A stretch of DNA of 64,000 bases, taken from the NCBI GenBank assembly GCA_023078555.1, contig CM041199.1, positions 5,399,315 to 5,463,314 of the forward strand. Direction: 5' to 3'. This DNA is from Ulva prolifera. Lineage: Eukaryota > Chlorophyta > Ulvophyceae > Ulvales > Ulvaceae. The notes beneath the pieces are model-generated. The model was not told the DNA's origin and did not search any database. It saw only the letters and a program-made list of their open reading frames with translations. The position numbers were made by a program, and so were the translations under genes. How positions within the stretch are numbered: the stretch's first letter is position 1; each line of letters starts with the position of its first letter. Below, piece by piece: positions 38,901-51,500 of the stretch.

Positions 38901-39955
38901 GACGACGACACAGATGTCTGTTATTTGTACACGGGCATGGCTAAAAGAGTGATATCACGATCATGGGGACCGGTGCAGGCCATCCATGTGGATGCGCCAC
39001 AAAATACATGCTGAACGTCACACGAAAGAAAAGTGGTTGAGCATCTGCGTGGCGAGCTTGCGAGCGGCGCATGCACACCGTGGTGGACGCCTGGACCGAG
39101 TAAATACTAAGGAATGTCTGCAATTCACATGTGCATGGATGGAGGAGGCATATTGTAGACCGCAGCATCAATGGTAATCTGGCGCGGTCCTGCGACCGCT
39201 CCAGGTGCTGAGATGACATGAGTGCGCGAGCCTGGACTAGGTCATCGCAACAGCACAATATTGCTGTTCGTCAGGAGCGGAGGAAGATAGGCCCCAGGCA
39301 ATCCAGACTCACACGTGCACTAACAAGCACGGATTCGAGTGTGCGAAACGACCAGGTCCAAAGATATTTGGGAGCTTCGAAAAGCAATCACCAAATACGC
39401 ATGGCAGTGAACAACATGCACGGAGTATCGTTCCATGCCACAGTCCAACTGCGTATGTGCTTGCCAAGCGCAGGTCGACACCTTCCCCCCGGCCATACAG
39501 TTGTAAGACTTTACAAATATACAGCACTGTGCATGTGAAGCTGTGACTAGCCTTCAGACGTTGCTGTGGAGCATTCGCGCGGCAATCAGAGTGCGCACCG
39601 TGCCATAGCTTCCACTTCCGAGGCATGTTCCGCTGGGTGTGTTGCCCATCGCATAACGCACATGAGGGGCGTCGCAGACTTGACGGTCCCCTTCGCTGAA
39701 CACTGCTGCATCTATACATGTATTTGACGTCGCTTGGAGCTGAAACGCGCTCGAGATGCACTGCATCGCAGATCATGCCGGCACCATAGAAGGATGGCCC
39801 CTGCACCGGCGTCGATGCAATTGCAATGCGCTGCACTAAACGTAGTGCGTCAGAGTAATGATTCCAAAGATAGGTGGCAGCTGGCTTTGCCGACAAGTCA
39901 CGAGATACGCTGGCCAGGGCGAGTATGTCTAGCACCGACACGCTGTCAACACCGC
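35977..39955 (-). CDS. F-box-like plus protein kinase fusion protein (N-terminal exon(s) missing)
   Basis: Three phase-consistent exons: 39955-39785, 39702-39599, 38520-35977. The first encodes SVLDILALASVSRDLSA and then YLWNHYSDA, the pattern of the second half of an F-box (Skp1-binding); its LPxEL start must be further upstream. The second ends in the glycine-rich loop LGSGSYGT. The third continues the kinase: AALKTAV (beta-3 lysine), an alpha-C helix with Glu (SLTSEARAI), VHCDVKPSNIMI (catalytic loop, HCD in place of HRD), VLIDWGLA (DWG in place of DFG), AYVPPEML (APE-like) and SLDVWSIGVVCLEM. Catalytic Asp, Asn and metal-binding Asp are all present, so activity is plausible. The missing Arg makes it a non-RD kinase. 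About 530 further residues are Pro/Ala/Ser-rich and disordered, ending at the stop at 35977. At least 938 aa in total. An upstream exon near 40.3 kb (SDDELMSSL) is a possible F-box start, not proven. Confidence 0.85.
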
Positions 39956-42540
39956 CTCAGCCGCGAACAATCGGTTGGTGCCACGTGCACTTGAACGCCT
40001 CGCATTCGTGTAAAATATGTACCAGCTGTCACACACTGTGCTGAATACTGTTTATAGCTTCGCAGCGTTCGTGCCGAAGCACGGCCGAGCAGTAGCAAAC
40101 GCTGCTGAACGAATGAACATACAAGCAAACATACCACTGCAATGAACTTAAAACTGAACATACAAGGATGACGCCGCTAAGATTGCCTCGTCTGTGCACG
40201 GTTCGTCGCTCGCAGTGTGCACGCCACGGATAGGCCATATACGCCCTACCGCGCATGAGGCTAGAGGGCGCAGGGATACTTGCCAGGTTAAGCTGCTCAT
40301 CAATTCATCATCAGAGCTCGAGTGTGCTGATATCTGGATCCATCGCTGCAGCACAAGGAGCCGACGCACCTGATGTTTGCGTTGAGAACACCTGCCATTC
40401 GCCCTGACATTTGCACAGCAACCACCAGACTTGCTAAATCAACAATCTCATCTTGTCATGGGTTACACAGATAATGTCATTGGCTGGTGATGCTGCCACC
40501 GGAACTTCAAGACCGTCCTCTTGACGCGTACGCCTGCGGCTAAAAATCTGTAAACGAATAGGTTTGGATTATCAAGTTAAGTGTTGTCTTCCATGTGCAA
40601 GATGGCTGCTTACACCTCAGGGATCACAGCGACGTGTTACCCGCCTGGGCGTATTGTGTGTGCATGCAAACCTCGCCGCGGGAGTCAACAGCTTTCGTGA
40701 CCATTTGTTCACGCCACGCGGGGACTGCGCGTTCAGCCACCTTAGTTCCCGACACCCGCGCGTTGGAGGTGCGTCATAAGGCTATGCATGGGTCTTGACC
40801 TCATCCAGGCCGATCCCGTATCTCTCGGCACAGGCCTGGGAGCGACGCCCAGGGCTCATGTGCGGAATATTATGGATTACAAATTACCGCAAAGTTGATA
40901 AGGCTTTCAACATCATACACAGCCTGTACACAGCCGGCGTGCCGCGAGCTGCAGTGGACTGGGTGTTGCCAACTTGCCATGGCCACGTTCCGCATGCGCA
41001 GCGGTCCAGCGCCCGTTGAAGTTGCGGGTCAATGGATTGCGAATCACACAGGAATGGCCAGCATGCGGCATGCAGACTGTCCGGAGAGATGCATGCGCAG
41101 TCAGGACATCGTCCTTTGCACCCAGACACTGCAAATTCTATGAAGAATACGGAGTCCGCCATCCGCGCGATCGAAGCTTGCAAACACGATCATGATTGTT
41201 TCCGTACGTTAACGAATTCACGCTACAAAATATCTGCACCAGGCTCGAAGCTCAAAGCCCAGCGCACGCAGCATGCGTCGGGCAACGGCGTAGCACAGCA
41301 GTTGCAATCGACGAACACAAAAATTGCGTGCCGGCGTCATGAGGCGGTCAATGGAGCATGCGGTAGGTGCAATCGCGAGGTCGAATGCATGCGTGCATGC
41401 ATGTGGACAGTGTTGCATGAGCATGATCTCATGATATCATGCTTGGCACTCTCGTCGACAGAGCTACAGGTACGGTCCCACCTGGCATGTGCACGCAAAT
41501 CAGATACGACATACAGCAAACTGGCTGGCGTTTATATTGCCCGGCCAGATCTACGCACTTGCTGCTCTGCCCGCGCCTGCTTTGTGCGTGTGCATGACTA
41601 TGGAGCGCGGAGTCCCGTGGTGTGGCGTGGCGCAGTGTGGCGCGGCAGGCCGCGTTCGTAGCTGCGTTCACCTTTCGCAGGCTTCGCGCGAGCCTTGTTA
41701 GCTTGGTGCACGATCGAGCGCCCCGCTGTCAATATGCATGTTTCGCCCATGTGTTTTAAAGTAGTTGCACAGTTCGGTGCATGTTGGCACGCGATCACGT
41801 CCCGCTTGTCGCAACAGGCCTGTGCGGCCTAACGTTTGTTGCAACGCCGTGGCCCGAACTCGTGGGTGATATCCAGAGCTCATGGGGACCTCATGAGGCC
41901 TCAGCTGAGCTCATCTACATGGCAGATCCCGTGCCTCACGTGTAGCCATGCTCATCAGCACAAGCTTGCTGTTGCAAGATTTGACCGGAGGCGCAGCTGT
42001 GAAGCTGGAGGTACGGTATGATGTCGATTCCCGCGTTGTACCTCGACAGCCACCCAGGAATGCAGCGTTAGCTACGACATACAGAGACCATGGTAGTTTT
42101 TACTCCATGGCACAAGCACTGCGGTTTCCCGTTGCTCTCACGCCAGCACTTCCCCGCAGCGCTTGCTAGCTTGTTAGCCAGAATGGCCATGGCCATGCCG
42201 AAGACTTTTGAAAGAGATTGATGAACATATTGGCTGACTCCACGTTTCAAGCACAGTGGGGAACTCTGCAGCGAAGCCATCAGCAGTGTGCTGGGCCATG
42301 CGGCACGGCACTGGGCACTGCTGCGCCATGCCCACCAGAAACTTAGTCAAGCTGCTGCACATATATGTGGCTGTAGCACTTGATCACCCAAGATGCACTG
42401 CACCCCTGGAAGCTGCAGAGCATGGGCTGCATTTGTGTGCACCTGCCAATTGATGATGTATGCACACTGTGCTAGGAGCACAAGATGCATGCCTGCAGCA
42501 GCACAGGGACACAGCTGAAATGTCTGCACATGTCTGTACA

Positions 42541-42572
42541 CTGCAGCTGGAGCCACTGCAGCTGGAGCCACA
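42541..42572 (+). repeat. Short tandem duplication (CTGCAGCTGGAGCCA x2)
   Basis: Two adjacent copies of a 15-base unit. Small, in non-coding DNA, and without further context. Confidence 0.7.
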
Positions 42573-44685
42573 CGGTGTGGTGGCCAGAGCACCCAACCAG
42601 CACCTGACCAGAGGGCACAGGATTCTTGACATACAACCATAGAACATGCAAAGCCAGTAGACTACATCCATGACCCATTCCAAGTTTGATGATTAGTGCC
42701 TGCAGCTGTAGGCAATGTCATACAGAAGATTTGGATGAGCAGAAATGAACACAACATGATAGCCTGTCAGCTGTGTTCGTGAAGCATCTTTACTGCTGTG
42801 TTTGTGCCTCCCTAGCATGGGTGTGAGAGTGTGTGGAAGCTGGTCGACATCCTTGTACGTTTTATGCCTGGACCTGTTGACTCTTCTGCAACATAATTTT
42901 GCTGTATTTGTTGACACCCATGCAACTTTCTGTAATATAAACATGAACAGCTGTACATCGGTCGGTTGCGACGGAGACCCATGCAACGCATGTGGTGAGT
43001 ATGAAACTGCTTCGAGATTGTTTGTTGAGCTTGAGTTGTGCACGAGGCGCGAGCCCCTTCTCTCTCCTGTAGTTGACACAACACAAGTCGGTGCGTGGCG
43101 AGGGCTGCCACAATGTGGCGAGGGCAGCCACATGCATGCCGCGTGCCATGTGCGGTATACGTATGACTCCGTTCAAACGCTTGCGTCTGCCAGCCACGGC
43201 GGGAGAGCCACCTGTCTGCGGTTTGGAGTCGACAGAGAGCATCATCAGGCCTCACAAAGCAAACTCAACTCATATGCATGTATCGCCGTTTAAAAGGAAC
43301 TTTCGTAGTCGTGATGCTGTTCGCGCGCAGGTGCACACACGAACATGTTTTTCGCCCACGCTATGTAAAGACTGTTATCAAATAAAGAGTCATGGAGTAT
43401 GAGATCGTCTATCCTTCAAGGTCCAGCTGCTTATATAGTACAAGCGAGCCTGTGAACGATACCGGCCACAGTGCGCTTCGCTCGATCAGCGCACTGATCC
43501 CTGTACGCAACAGAGACTCCCATCGCGTTAATCCGGCAGGGCTCTCGCTACGGTAGGCAGATTTCTAAGGAGATCCAGCTACCGTAGGAGGCATATCCAC
43601 AATGTTTACGATAGCGCGTCTTGCATTAGCAACACGGTCGGCGACCACTGTTAACATCGACGCGCGCCGTCAGGCATGAGCTCATGCGCTGACGTGGCCA
43701 CGCATGGGGGTCATTCCTGATGCTTCCGGAACACTCTTATGCATCTCTATGCATGTCGATGACGTATCGTTCTCCCTCTCGGCGGATAACGCTTCGCACG
43801 CGCGCGTGGCCACGCTGGCTCTGCACACCTGAGGTCCAACTGCGAGTTCATAGGTGAACACAGTGAACTGCACTGTTCTCGGCGAGCTCACTCCGATCAG
43901 AACACAGGCACGTGCGATCGGATTGCATGTGTTACAAGGATCCAGGACCATGGCATGCCACCTGGGCGCGGATGTGGGAGAAAGTGCGGCATGACGGCCA
44001 AACCTGCCGGACCAGTGGCTATCCTGAATTGTCTTGTGAGCGGTCTGTGAGGCGCTACATATCTCAGAGATATGTGCTGCAGAATAATGTAAATGCAGAA
44101 CAACATGAGCCCAGACCCGTCAAGTGTTGGTTCGAAATTCTCAACTTGTCTTGAAGACAATCGACCTCGCCCTTGCATGCAGTTATGTGTAGGATTCGCC
44201 AGGTGTGACCCAACGCAACATTGCGTACGACATCGATACCATTTAAGTTAGGTAACGTTAACGTTGGTTGACAATTGCAAGCGCGCTGGTGGATCTCAGA
44301 CTGTGTCTCATAGGCGACGCCTACTAGGCGTACGCGTGCACATCCATGGCCATGGCCATGGCCGGTGTGCATCCGCGATCTACAGCACTACATGTGTACG
44401 AGCTTCGAGAAGTCGAGGGGTGCAGGCATGCAGTCCGTGCACATCCTCGAGGGCATCGGGCACCCGGCGCCGGCCCCGTGGTGCACAGCCACGAGTCATG
44501 CTCCTGCAGGCATGTTCGCTTGCATGCAAGCTCTTCAGAAAGTGGACGGGCTGACAAGAATCTCTCACGCAGCAGGTTGGTATTCGTATAGTGAATTCAT
44601 ACTCGCCCTCACACCATGGCCACGGTCACTGCGCACAGCTCAGCTGCAGCTACACATGTGTGCTGCAAGGACAATGCATATGCCG

Positions 44686-44725
44686 GCTGCTGCCAGACTC
44701 TCTGGCCAGAGAGTCTGGCAGCAGC
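44686..44725. repeat. 40-bp perfect palindrome
   Basis: GCTGCTGCCAGACTCTCTGG is followed immediately by its exact reverse complement, giving a 40-base palindrome with no loop. It sits about 80 bases before a dispersed repeat copy. Palindromes like this are typical of hairpin transposon ends, recombination sites or foldback elements. Confidence 0.9.
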
Positions 44726-44802
44726 TCCAGGAGGGTAGCAGCTCCCCAGTAGCAACGAACAAGCACACCAAGCACACACATTGCACACCAAGCACACACA
44801 TT

Positions 44803-44951
44803 GCGTACGGTCGTCTGAGGGGGGTTTCCAGGTGGTTTACCCCTTCAGCATATGTGGTCACGTGAGTTCAGAGTTGCCCAATAGGATACCGTATCCTATT
44901 GGACATGACATGATGGCTCAGTAAATTCAGATTTACTTTACTGTACTTTGC
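44803..44951 (-). repeat. Dispersed repeat, copy 1
   Basis: Read on the minus strand it has the element's order: AGTAAATCTGAATTTACTGAGCC, a GTATCCTATTGG block, GGTAAACCACCTGGAAACC, then CAGACGACCGTACGCAA. Unlike the other copies, the CCAATAGGATAC block is present as an inverted pair around one central base (about 44879-44903). The CTCACAGGGCCTCC end seen in copies 3 and 4 is absent. Confidence 0.85.
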
Positions 44952-45254
44952 ACACAAGCACACCAATTGATTGAATTGTTTTCTCCCGTTCACTCTTTTG
45001 TAAACTCACTCAGTCATGCAGTCATGCACGTGCGTACGCGATCATGCGCACCCTGGGCATGGCACCCTGGGGATGGCCCTGCCGGTAATTCCAGCCAAGG
45101 ATTTGCATACATGTATGTGTGTTTTGTGTGTCAGCCACAGGCACCCAGGGGACCAATTAGTATTGCAATGAAGTGTCAGGGTTGCAGCTTGTAGAAGACT
45201 GCATGCAGCAGCTTCCACACTCATGTGCACATGCATGGTGGATTCCAAGACAAG

Positions 45255-45282
45255 CCCGGCCTCTGTCCTTTGTAACTACATG
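45255..45282 (+). repeat. 28-bp sequence shared exactly with 14520-14547
   Basis: Same 28 bases and same orientation as the copy in a GlpX intron 30 kb away. See that entry. Confidence 0.7.
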
Positions 45283-45723
45283 TGCACATGCATCATACTT
45301 CATCTAGTCCTCCTGTGTGTTCATCATTGTCCTTCTATTTAGCTAGTTGACACCACATGTGTACATCATCGCAGCAGTGTTGGCCTAGCTATAGGTGCGC
45401 TTTGTGTTTGGTTGTTGTCCATGTTGTTTGCTGGGATGAGTTCTTGTGGTTGCTTCTGTGGCAACCGGTCGCTAATTTGGCTTGTTGTGTTTGTTTGCTT
45501 TGCCACACAATGGCCCGATATGTGTAACTTACGACGAGGACAAGGAGCTATAGGTGCTCAGGCTGACCTGCCCCTCATCTGGCAAGACATGACCTCCCTC
45601 CTATCTCGAGATAGTCAGTTTGTGCCACATATGTGTCAACGGTGGCATTGCTGTGCTTGGGGTGCTTGTGTGTTGCTCCGGCCATGCTGCCAGCCTCTCC
45701 AAAGTTTTCTTTGCGACACACAT

Positions 45724-45742
45724 GGGGGGGGGGGGGGGGGGG
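45724..45742 (+). repeat. 19-base poly-G run
   Basis: Nineteen consecutive G residues in non-coding DNA. It resembles the C runs at 21574 and 53905. Confidence 0.95.
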
Positions 45743-47494
45743 CTGTGGCTTGGGTGCTCCTCGATCTTCTAGAAGATCTTGACGCAGCAGGCTCACCAAG
45801 GTGATGCCCCTGCTGGACACTTCATTGCAGCTGCACTTTCGGTGAAAGCGCAGTCATGCAAGCATTCACACAGACACTGCAACACCAGCCGAGCAGCCAC
45901 ATGCAGCAATCACTCCATGCCAGCCGTCGCTCACATGCCGACAACACCAAAAATGCTGCATGCAATAGCCTGCAACGCGGATGCGATGCGGATGCGTATA
46001 CAGCAGCCTGAGACCACAGAAATCCATCAGCTGATCCTACAACCAGGCACGACATCCTCCTGGCCGGGGGCAGCGACATGACGACAAATCATGATCACCT
46101 GGTCGCCCGCCGGGCAACTGCGCTGAAGGCACGCGGAAGGCACCACGTACCTAAAGCAGCTGCATCTAGATGCCCGCGGTCGCGCCCGTGCCCGCACACC
46201 AGCTGCACTGGCCATGGATGCGCGGGCCGCGGCGGGCCGCAGGCCATGGCAACCCAGTGGTAAAGTTCAGTGAATCTCGATTTACATCGCCGTACCCTGA
46301 GCCATGGCATGGCAGTCGTGTCACTAGACCGCAGCCGGTGCCTGTGGCAGTACACAGGCACGTGGCAGTGCATGCAGGCACAGGCTCCACTGGGCACCTG
46401 AACAACATATACACGTGACGTCGCGTGCATGCCGCATGCATTCATGCATCATTTCCAGGATGGCAGGGTAGCGGCGGAGGGCTGTCTGCCCCAGCTGTGG
46501 TGCTGGCCTTGCGGTTCAGGCATGCGGCCCCACTACCACTGCGTGGCCAGTGAGCACATGCTAGGGGACAGGCACCCTGCATCAATATTAATGCGCAGCC
46601 GTTAACCTTTCGTTTCATCAGGAATAAACATTGTCAATGAGGGTGTTGGGGATGTTATGTAATGGTTTCATTCTAGTCAAAAAACAGCGGATTTTGGCCA
46701 TCCGCAATTGCCACAGCGGATAGCCAAAAGAGCCGCTGTGGCTATGGCGGAAGCATACTGCATACTAGCACACTGCCAAAAGATTCGCTGTGGCTGTAGC
46801 CACAGCCGCGTGACATGCTTGACCCGCATGGAGCCAGGCAGGCCGGCCGTGCGCCGGTGCAGCAGTTCTGCCTCGGGCTCGTGCAGGCGAGTCCGGCAGA
46901 ACCGCCATCAAACGTGTCGATCGATGTCGGCATTGATGAGCAATGATTAGTCGGCGTCGTTGTGGCACACACGCCACGCCCCAGCACGCCTTGGGGCAAT
47001 CCAGTGGCGCAGCGGCCGTGTCGCTCGATTGCCACACGCCCTCGTGGTGCGCTGCCAGGGTCCAGGAACTGCACCAGGCGCATCCTCACACCCCCCTCCC
47101 CGACTCTGCCTCCTCTGAGGCCCTGCCTGCTCAGCAGTTGTGTTGGCTTGCCTTGCAGCATTGTAGCGCTGCGAACCTGACATTAGACCTGAACACTCTC
47201 AATACTTCTATGTGATCGGACGACACTGCACAGCAGTGCAGCCCTTTGTAGTGTGCTGTGGTGCTCTGCCATGTAGTGGCTCGAGCTCGTGTACTGTCCG
47301 CGGCATCCGCTAGCTCAGCAGTTTACCACAGCTGTGAGTAGGCAAGTGCAGGGCATAGTTGGGTCGCTGCCTCGCGCTGTCGGAGCTGTCACCTCTTGAT
47401 CAGAAGCCAAAAAGGAACAGCAGTTGCTCGACGAGGTCGCGCCCGATGCACTAGTTCTGGAGCAGGTCGGCTGGTGGGGCTCTCATGACACCCA

Positions 47495-48430
47495 TCATGA
47501 TTGAATGCTGCGGCTGCGCTGGGCGGGTACCACCTCAGCCGCTCCAGGCCATGCTTCGGCCACCGGGCGGAACTTGGGGCGGTGCCGCGGGTTGTCTGTG
47601 GCATTTTCATAGGTAGTAGCATTGTGAGATATTGCGTGTCGATTCCAACACATGTTTTGACGTGGTATGTAGTTGCTGTGCATCGGACACGGGCATCTAC
47701 TCCATGCGATTCACAGGAAATGCACTGCATGCCAGTAACGGTAAATTTCACTGAGCATGAGCTGAGCATGATCAAGCGCTGATTGCTGCATGAAAGTCGA
47801 CGCAGTCAATGTCAGGAACTTCTGCTGCAACGAGCTCGGTTGGGTGTCATCTGCCATCTACAAGCGCGTTACAGCCTCGCCAAAGCATGGCCATTCCTTT
47901 TGACCTTTCAGAGCGCCGTGCATCATCAGCCGCTGATGACAGTGTAGCAGTTGCAGTTGGACGTGCAGTCTGCGTGAAGCCAAGGATACAGAGAATTCTG
48001 CCAGATGGAGGGAAACGAGGTTACGTGTGACAACTCTGATAGCGAAGGGGTACTTTGCCCCAAGGTATTTTCACAGCGGAATTATGCGTAGTCCCTTGCT
48101 CCCCGTGATGCTTCTGCAAATACACAGCAAGCGTGCAGCACTTGTTCACGCAGATGCGCGCGATGTGCTCTTTATCGCGAGGTTGTCAGTCGGGCAGCAG
48201 CATACTCTATGGAGGTAAGCAATCGGATTCGCAGCATGTACTTGCTGGACGACTGTTCCGGCGCAGACTGTTGAAGCAGTAACTCAGCCCAGTGAATTTC
48301 ACTTGTAGCCATGTGTGCTGAATTGTAAGGGCCACAATTAGCTGTAACAATGACGCTGATAAGACTTCCACAAGCATATTCATGTAATGCTACAACATGC
48401 AAAGCGCCTGTGATCAAGCAAGATGGCATG
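47495..48430 (-). pseudogene. Possible kinase-like gene or fragment
   Basis: The last candidate exon (about 47601-47495, after GCCACAG) encodes NPRHRPKFRPVAEAW and runs to a TGA. This is the subdomain XI pattern of protein kinases (an invariant Arg in HRP, then F..V). Upstream, a minus-strand stretch at 48430-48172 reads VVALHEYACGSLISVIV, which could be a kinase hinge and alpha-D. Another at about 47990-47850 reads CILGFTQTA, which could be a degenerate DFG. Only about 160 bases separate this from the XRN-like start, leaving no room for an N-lobe. It is therefore a truncated or pseudo-kinase, or chance similarity. Exon phases were not resolved. Confidence 0.3.
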
Positions 48431-48586
48431 CGCGGAGCATGTCGAGGGGCCTGACAGACGACGAGACACTGCCGCTGTCTCCATCGGGCTATTAAGACTG
48501 CGGTGTCCAGGGATCAGCTATGAGCAATTGATAAAGCCCCAGACATATTATTTAGCACTATTGTGATCCTCCCAAGCCTGATCATC

Positions 48587-51500
48587 ATGGGAGTGCCTGG
48601 TACGCGAGCTTGAAGCGTGGTTGTGCAGCTGGACTCTGACTGTTCCGCTCCAGCCACTCACGGCCTTTGGCTATCGCCACCGGCCCAATCATGCAAATGA
48701 TAGTGTGCAGGCGTAATCTCGACGCTGTCTCAGCAGGGATTGATCAGGCAGTCAAGACGACACAGCTGCGACCATCTCTACATTGACGTGGCAGCAGAAC
48801 TACACCTGGCGGTTGGTGCGACCACCTCCCGGCCCTCTCGCGTCAACATGTAGTTTCGATAATTTTGGTGCTGCCTTTGGTACGTGGGCTCCTTTGTGAT
48901 AGAGCAGTCTAGCACACGTACAGTGGGAATCGCACATCGAGAATACGCGCATCCCCATGCAGGTCGTAGAGATGTGACCGTCGCCAGCGTCCGCAGGACG
49001 TTGCTCAGTCGCTTGCGCAAACTCGTGAAGCAGTACAGCCCCTCTCAATCACTGACGATTGCCTTCGACGGGCCTGCTCCGCTTGCGAAAGCAAGGATAC
49101 AGCGGAGAAGAAGGAAGGGTAAAGCCAGCGGTGCATCTCCCAGCTAAATTTCTGAACACTCAGTTCACGCTTACATCAAATCGTCCTGAGAGGCGCCTTC
49201 AGTTGACTTGCTTGTGCCTTGCGAGTATACTTCATGTATCTATCACGCTGTTGCACTCAGGTTCAGCGGCTTTGCAGGAAAGGTGTCCAAGGCAGACCTC
49301 CTTGGCCTTGGAATCACCCCAGGCTGTCAGTTTATACAGCAGCTACATCATGTGGGGCGCCAGGTGGGTGATGAGTGGCTCCAAACAGTCCCCGACGGCG
49401 AGTTTGTCTTATCTGACTCCTGTGTCCCGGTGTGTGCTCGCCCTAACTCCGCGCCACCTGAAACCCTCCACAGCTCCTCCCTGCCAACGCAAATCACTCA
49501 AGCTATGAGCGGTGACACGCGTGTTTGCTCATCAGTGCATGGCAATTGCACATCTCGCTGCCCCGGTGGTGCAAAGGCGCCCCCACCACCTGGCTTTCTG
49601 CGAGCCTGCCAAATGATCTGCAAGACAGCATGCCCACCAGTTTCAGATCCAAAGACCTGCATGTGTGCATTGTATCAGCATGGCGACTGCCTGTAGTACC
49701 TGCTTCTCTGCCTAAGTGCCTGGAGAGCATGCACGTGCAGCTCATGGCAGCACCCCCGCACGTGCTCCAACTGTACCTTCAGTCATGTTTAGGAAGAGCA
49801 AAGTCACGCAGGCAGCCACACATCGAGCTGCAACGAGCTGCCTCCTCAGGCGCTCCCGCTGCCTGGCTGTACCCAGCTCTGCTTCTGAAGGCTGACCTGT
49901 CCGCATTTGCACTGCCTCATCAGCTGACCGGCGTGTAGGCATGATTGTGGCCATGCATGCATGTTTACACAGTCAGGTGCACTGGGACATTGAAATCTCC
50001 TTGACGACGCAAGGTGTCCAAGACGGCCTCACCCAAGTATTGGCATCTGTGCCTGAACAGGGCACGCTATTGCCAGCCTCCACTGCCTCACAGCCTGAGG
50101 GCCAAACCTGTCATGCCAAAGCCCACAACATGAGCACGTCCTTGATGTCTCCGTCTAGTTCCCGGAAATCTTGGAGCACTGAGTAAGATCCTGCATCCGG
50201 AGGGTTCGGTGCTGCGTCTGTGTTCTGCCATGCAATGGGGCCTGTGTGGAGTCCTCGATTCGTCGATGATGCAATAGGACCTGGACCGCTTATGGACTGG
50301 CGTTCACATCATGCGTCAACAGCACATTTCCAGTGCGCCCGCGCCGACAAGCAAAGGCCACCACCGGGGTGTCAATTGTAGCCACCTGCCTCATGTCAGC
50401 TGTGTGCAGGGGGAGGCAGAGGTCAAGGTGTTCAGCGCGCTGCGCACGCGTAACGCGCGCTACCCGGGCTGCCGCCACGCGGTCGTCTGCTGCGACGGGG
50501 ACGCGGTCGTCATGGCCCTCCTGCTGCCGCCCACCGTCCGCCTGTCCATCGACTTTGGCGCGTGCGGGGTGCTGCAGGTGGCTGACCTGCGCGCCGCGTG
50601 GGCGACGGAGGGGATGCGCGCGGCGGGCGTGCCGCCGTGGCCGGTCGCGCGGCCGCCGCCGCTGGAGCGTGGTGGTTTGGAGGGCCCGAAGCGGCGGCCG
50701 CGGGCGCGGGACGGGGCGGAGGGTGGCTGGGAGGGGTTCTCGGCGGAGCAGATGGACGGGGTGTTGCGGGTGCGGGCCTCCGGCTGAGGCTGACATTGCG
50801 TGCGAGCGCGCGCCGATCCGCTGCGGCACGTCTGGTGCTGCATGCGCATGTACGCTTGCGGGCACCCACAAACAAACCTGCGATCGTGGCATAATCGGGG
50901 TGGTGTCCGTTTCTGCGGCCGTACAGAACTCATGCCCTGCTTCACGTTTCTTATTCACAGCCCGCGCTACAATATCTCGCGGCAGGAACGCACTCCTGCC
51001 GTGGTGTGTATATCCGGGCGCATCTACACAGCAGGAGCATGAACAGGCGTGTGCCGCGCAGGACATCGCGGCGCTGATTCTCCTGGACAAGGGAAACGAC
51101 TACCTCCTAGCGTTGAACCTCTCCGGCTGCCTGGCCGGTGGCCAGCTGCTGCCGATATACTTTGCGATGCGAGCGCAGCCGCGCTGGCACCGCCGCACGC
51201 TCGTCGTGCTCGACCCGAGCCGCGCCGCCGCAGCCTTCGACGCCGAGATGCTCCTCCACCTCCTCCTCCTCGTGCAGCTGGCCCCCCGCTCCGGGGCGCG
51301 CTTCACCGAGGCGCGCACTGCACTCGCCGTGCCGGCCGCGGCCTCCGCGGAGGCTGAGGGGGCGGCGGTGGGCGCGGTGCTGGCGGAGGTGTGTGCGGTC
51401 GGGCTGCGGCAGGAGGAGGAGTGCTCGGCGCTGCAGCGACGCGGGAACAGCGGCGCGGTGTGGGCGGCGTGGCGGGAGGAGCTGCCGGAGGAGCTGCAGC

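Larger units (their letters stand above)
39956..47494. other. Gene-poor, repeat-bearing region
   Basis: About 7.5 kb without a gene I can support. The first 400 bases probably contain 5' exons of the F-box-kinase gene. The rest has roughly 50% GC, many TGCATGCA and CATGGCCATGG words, a 40-bp perfect palindrome (44686-44725), one copy of the dispersed repeat (44803-44951), the second copy of a 28-bp shared core (45255-45282), a 19-base G run (45724-45742) and short CCGCTGTGGC repeats near 46690-46810. Open stretches occur on both strands (for example plus 41032-41661, minus 41424-41218), but none carries a domain. Confidence 0.5.

Noticed and set aside
41032..41661. 209-residue plus-strand frame and its antisense frames
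   Set aside because: Both strands are equally open and unconvincing; no motif supports either.
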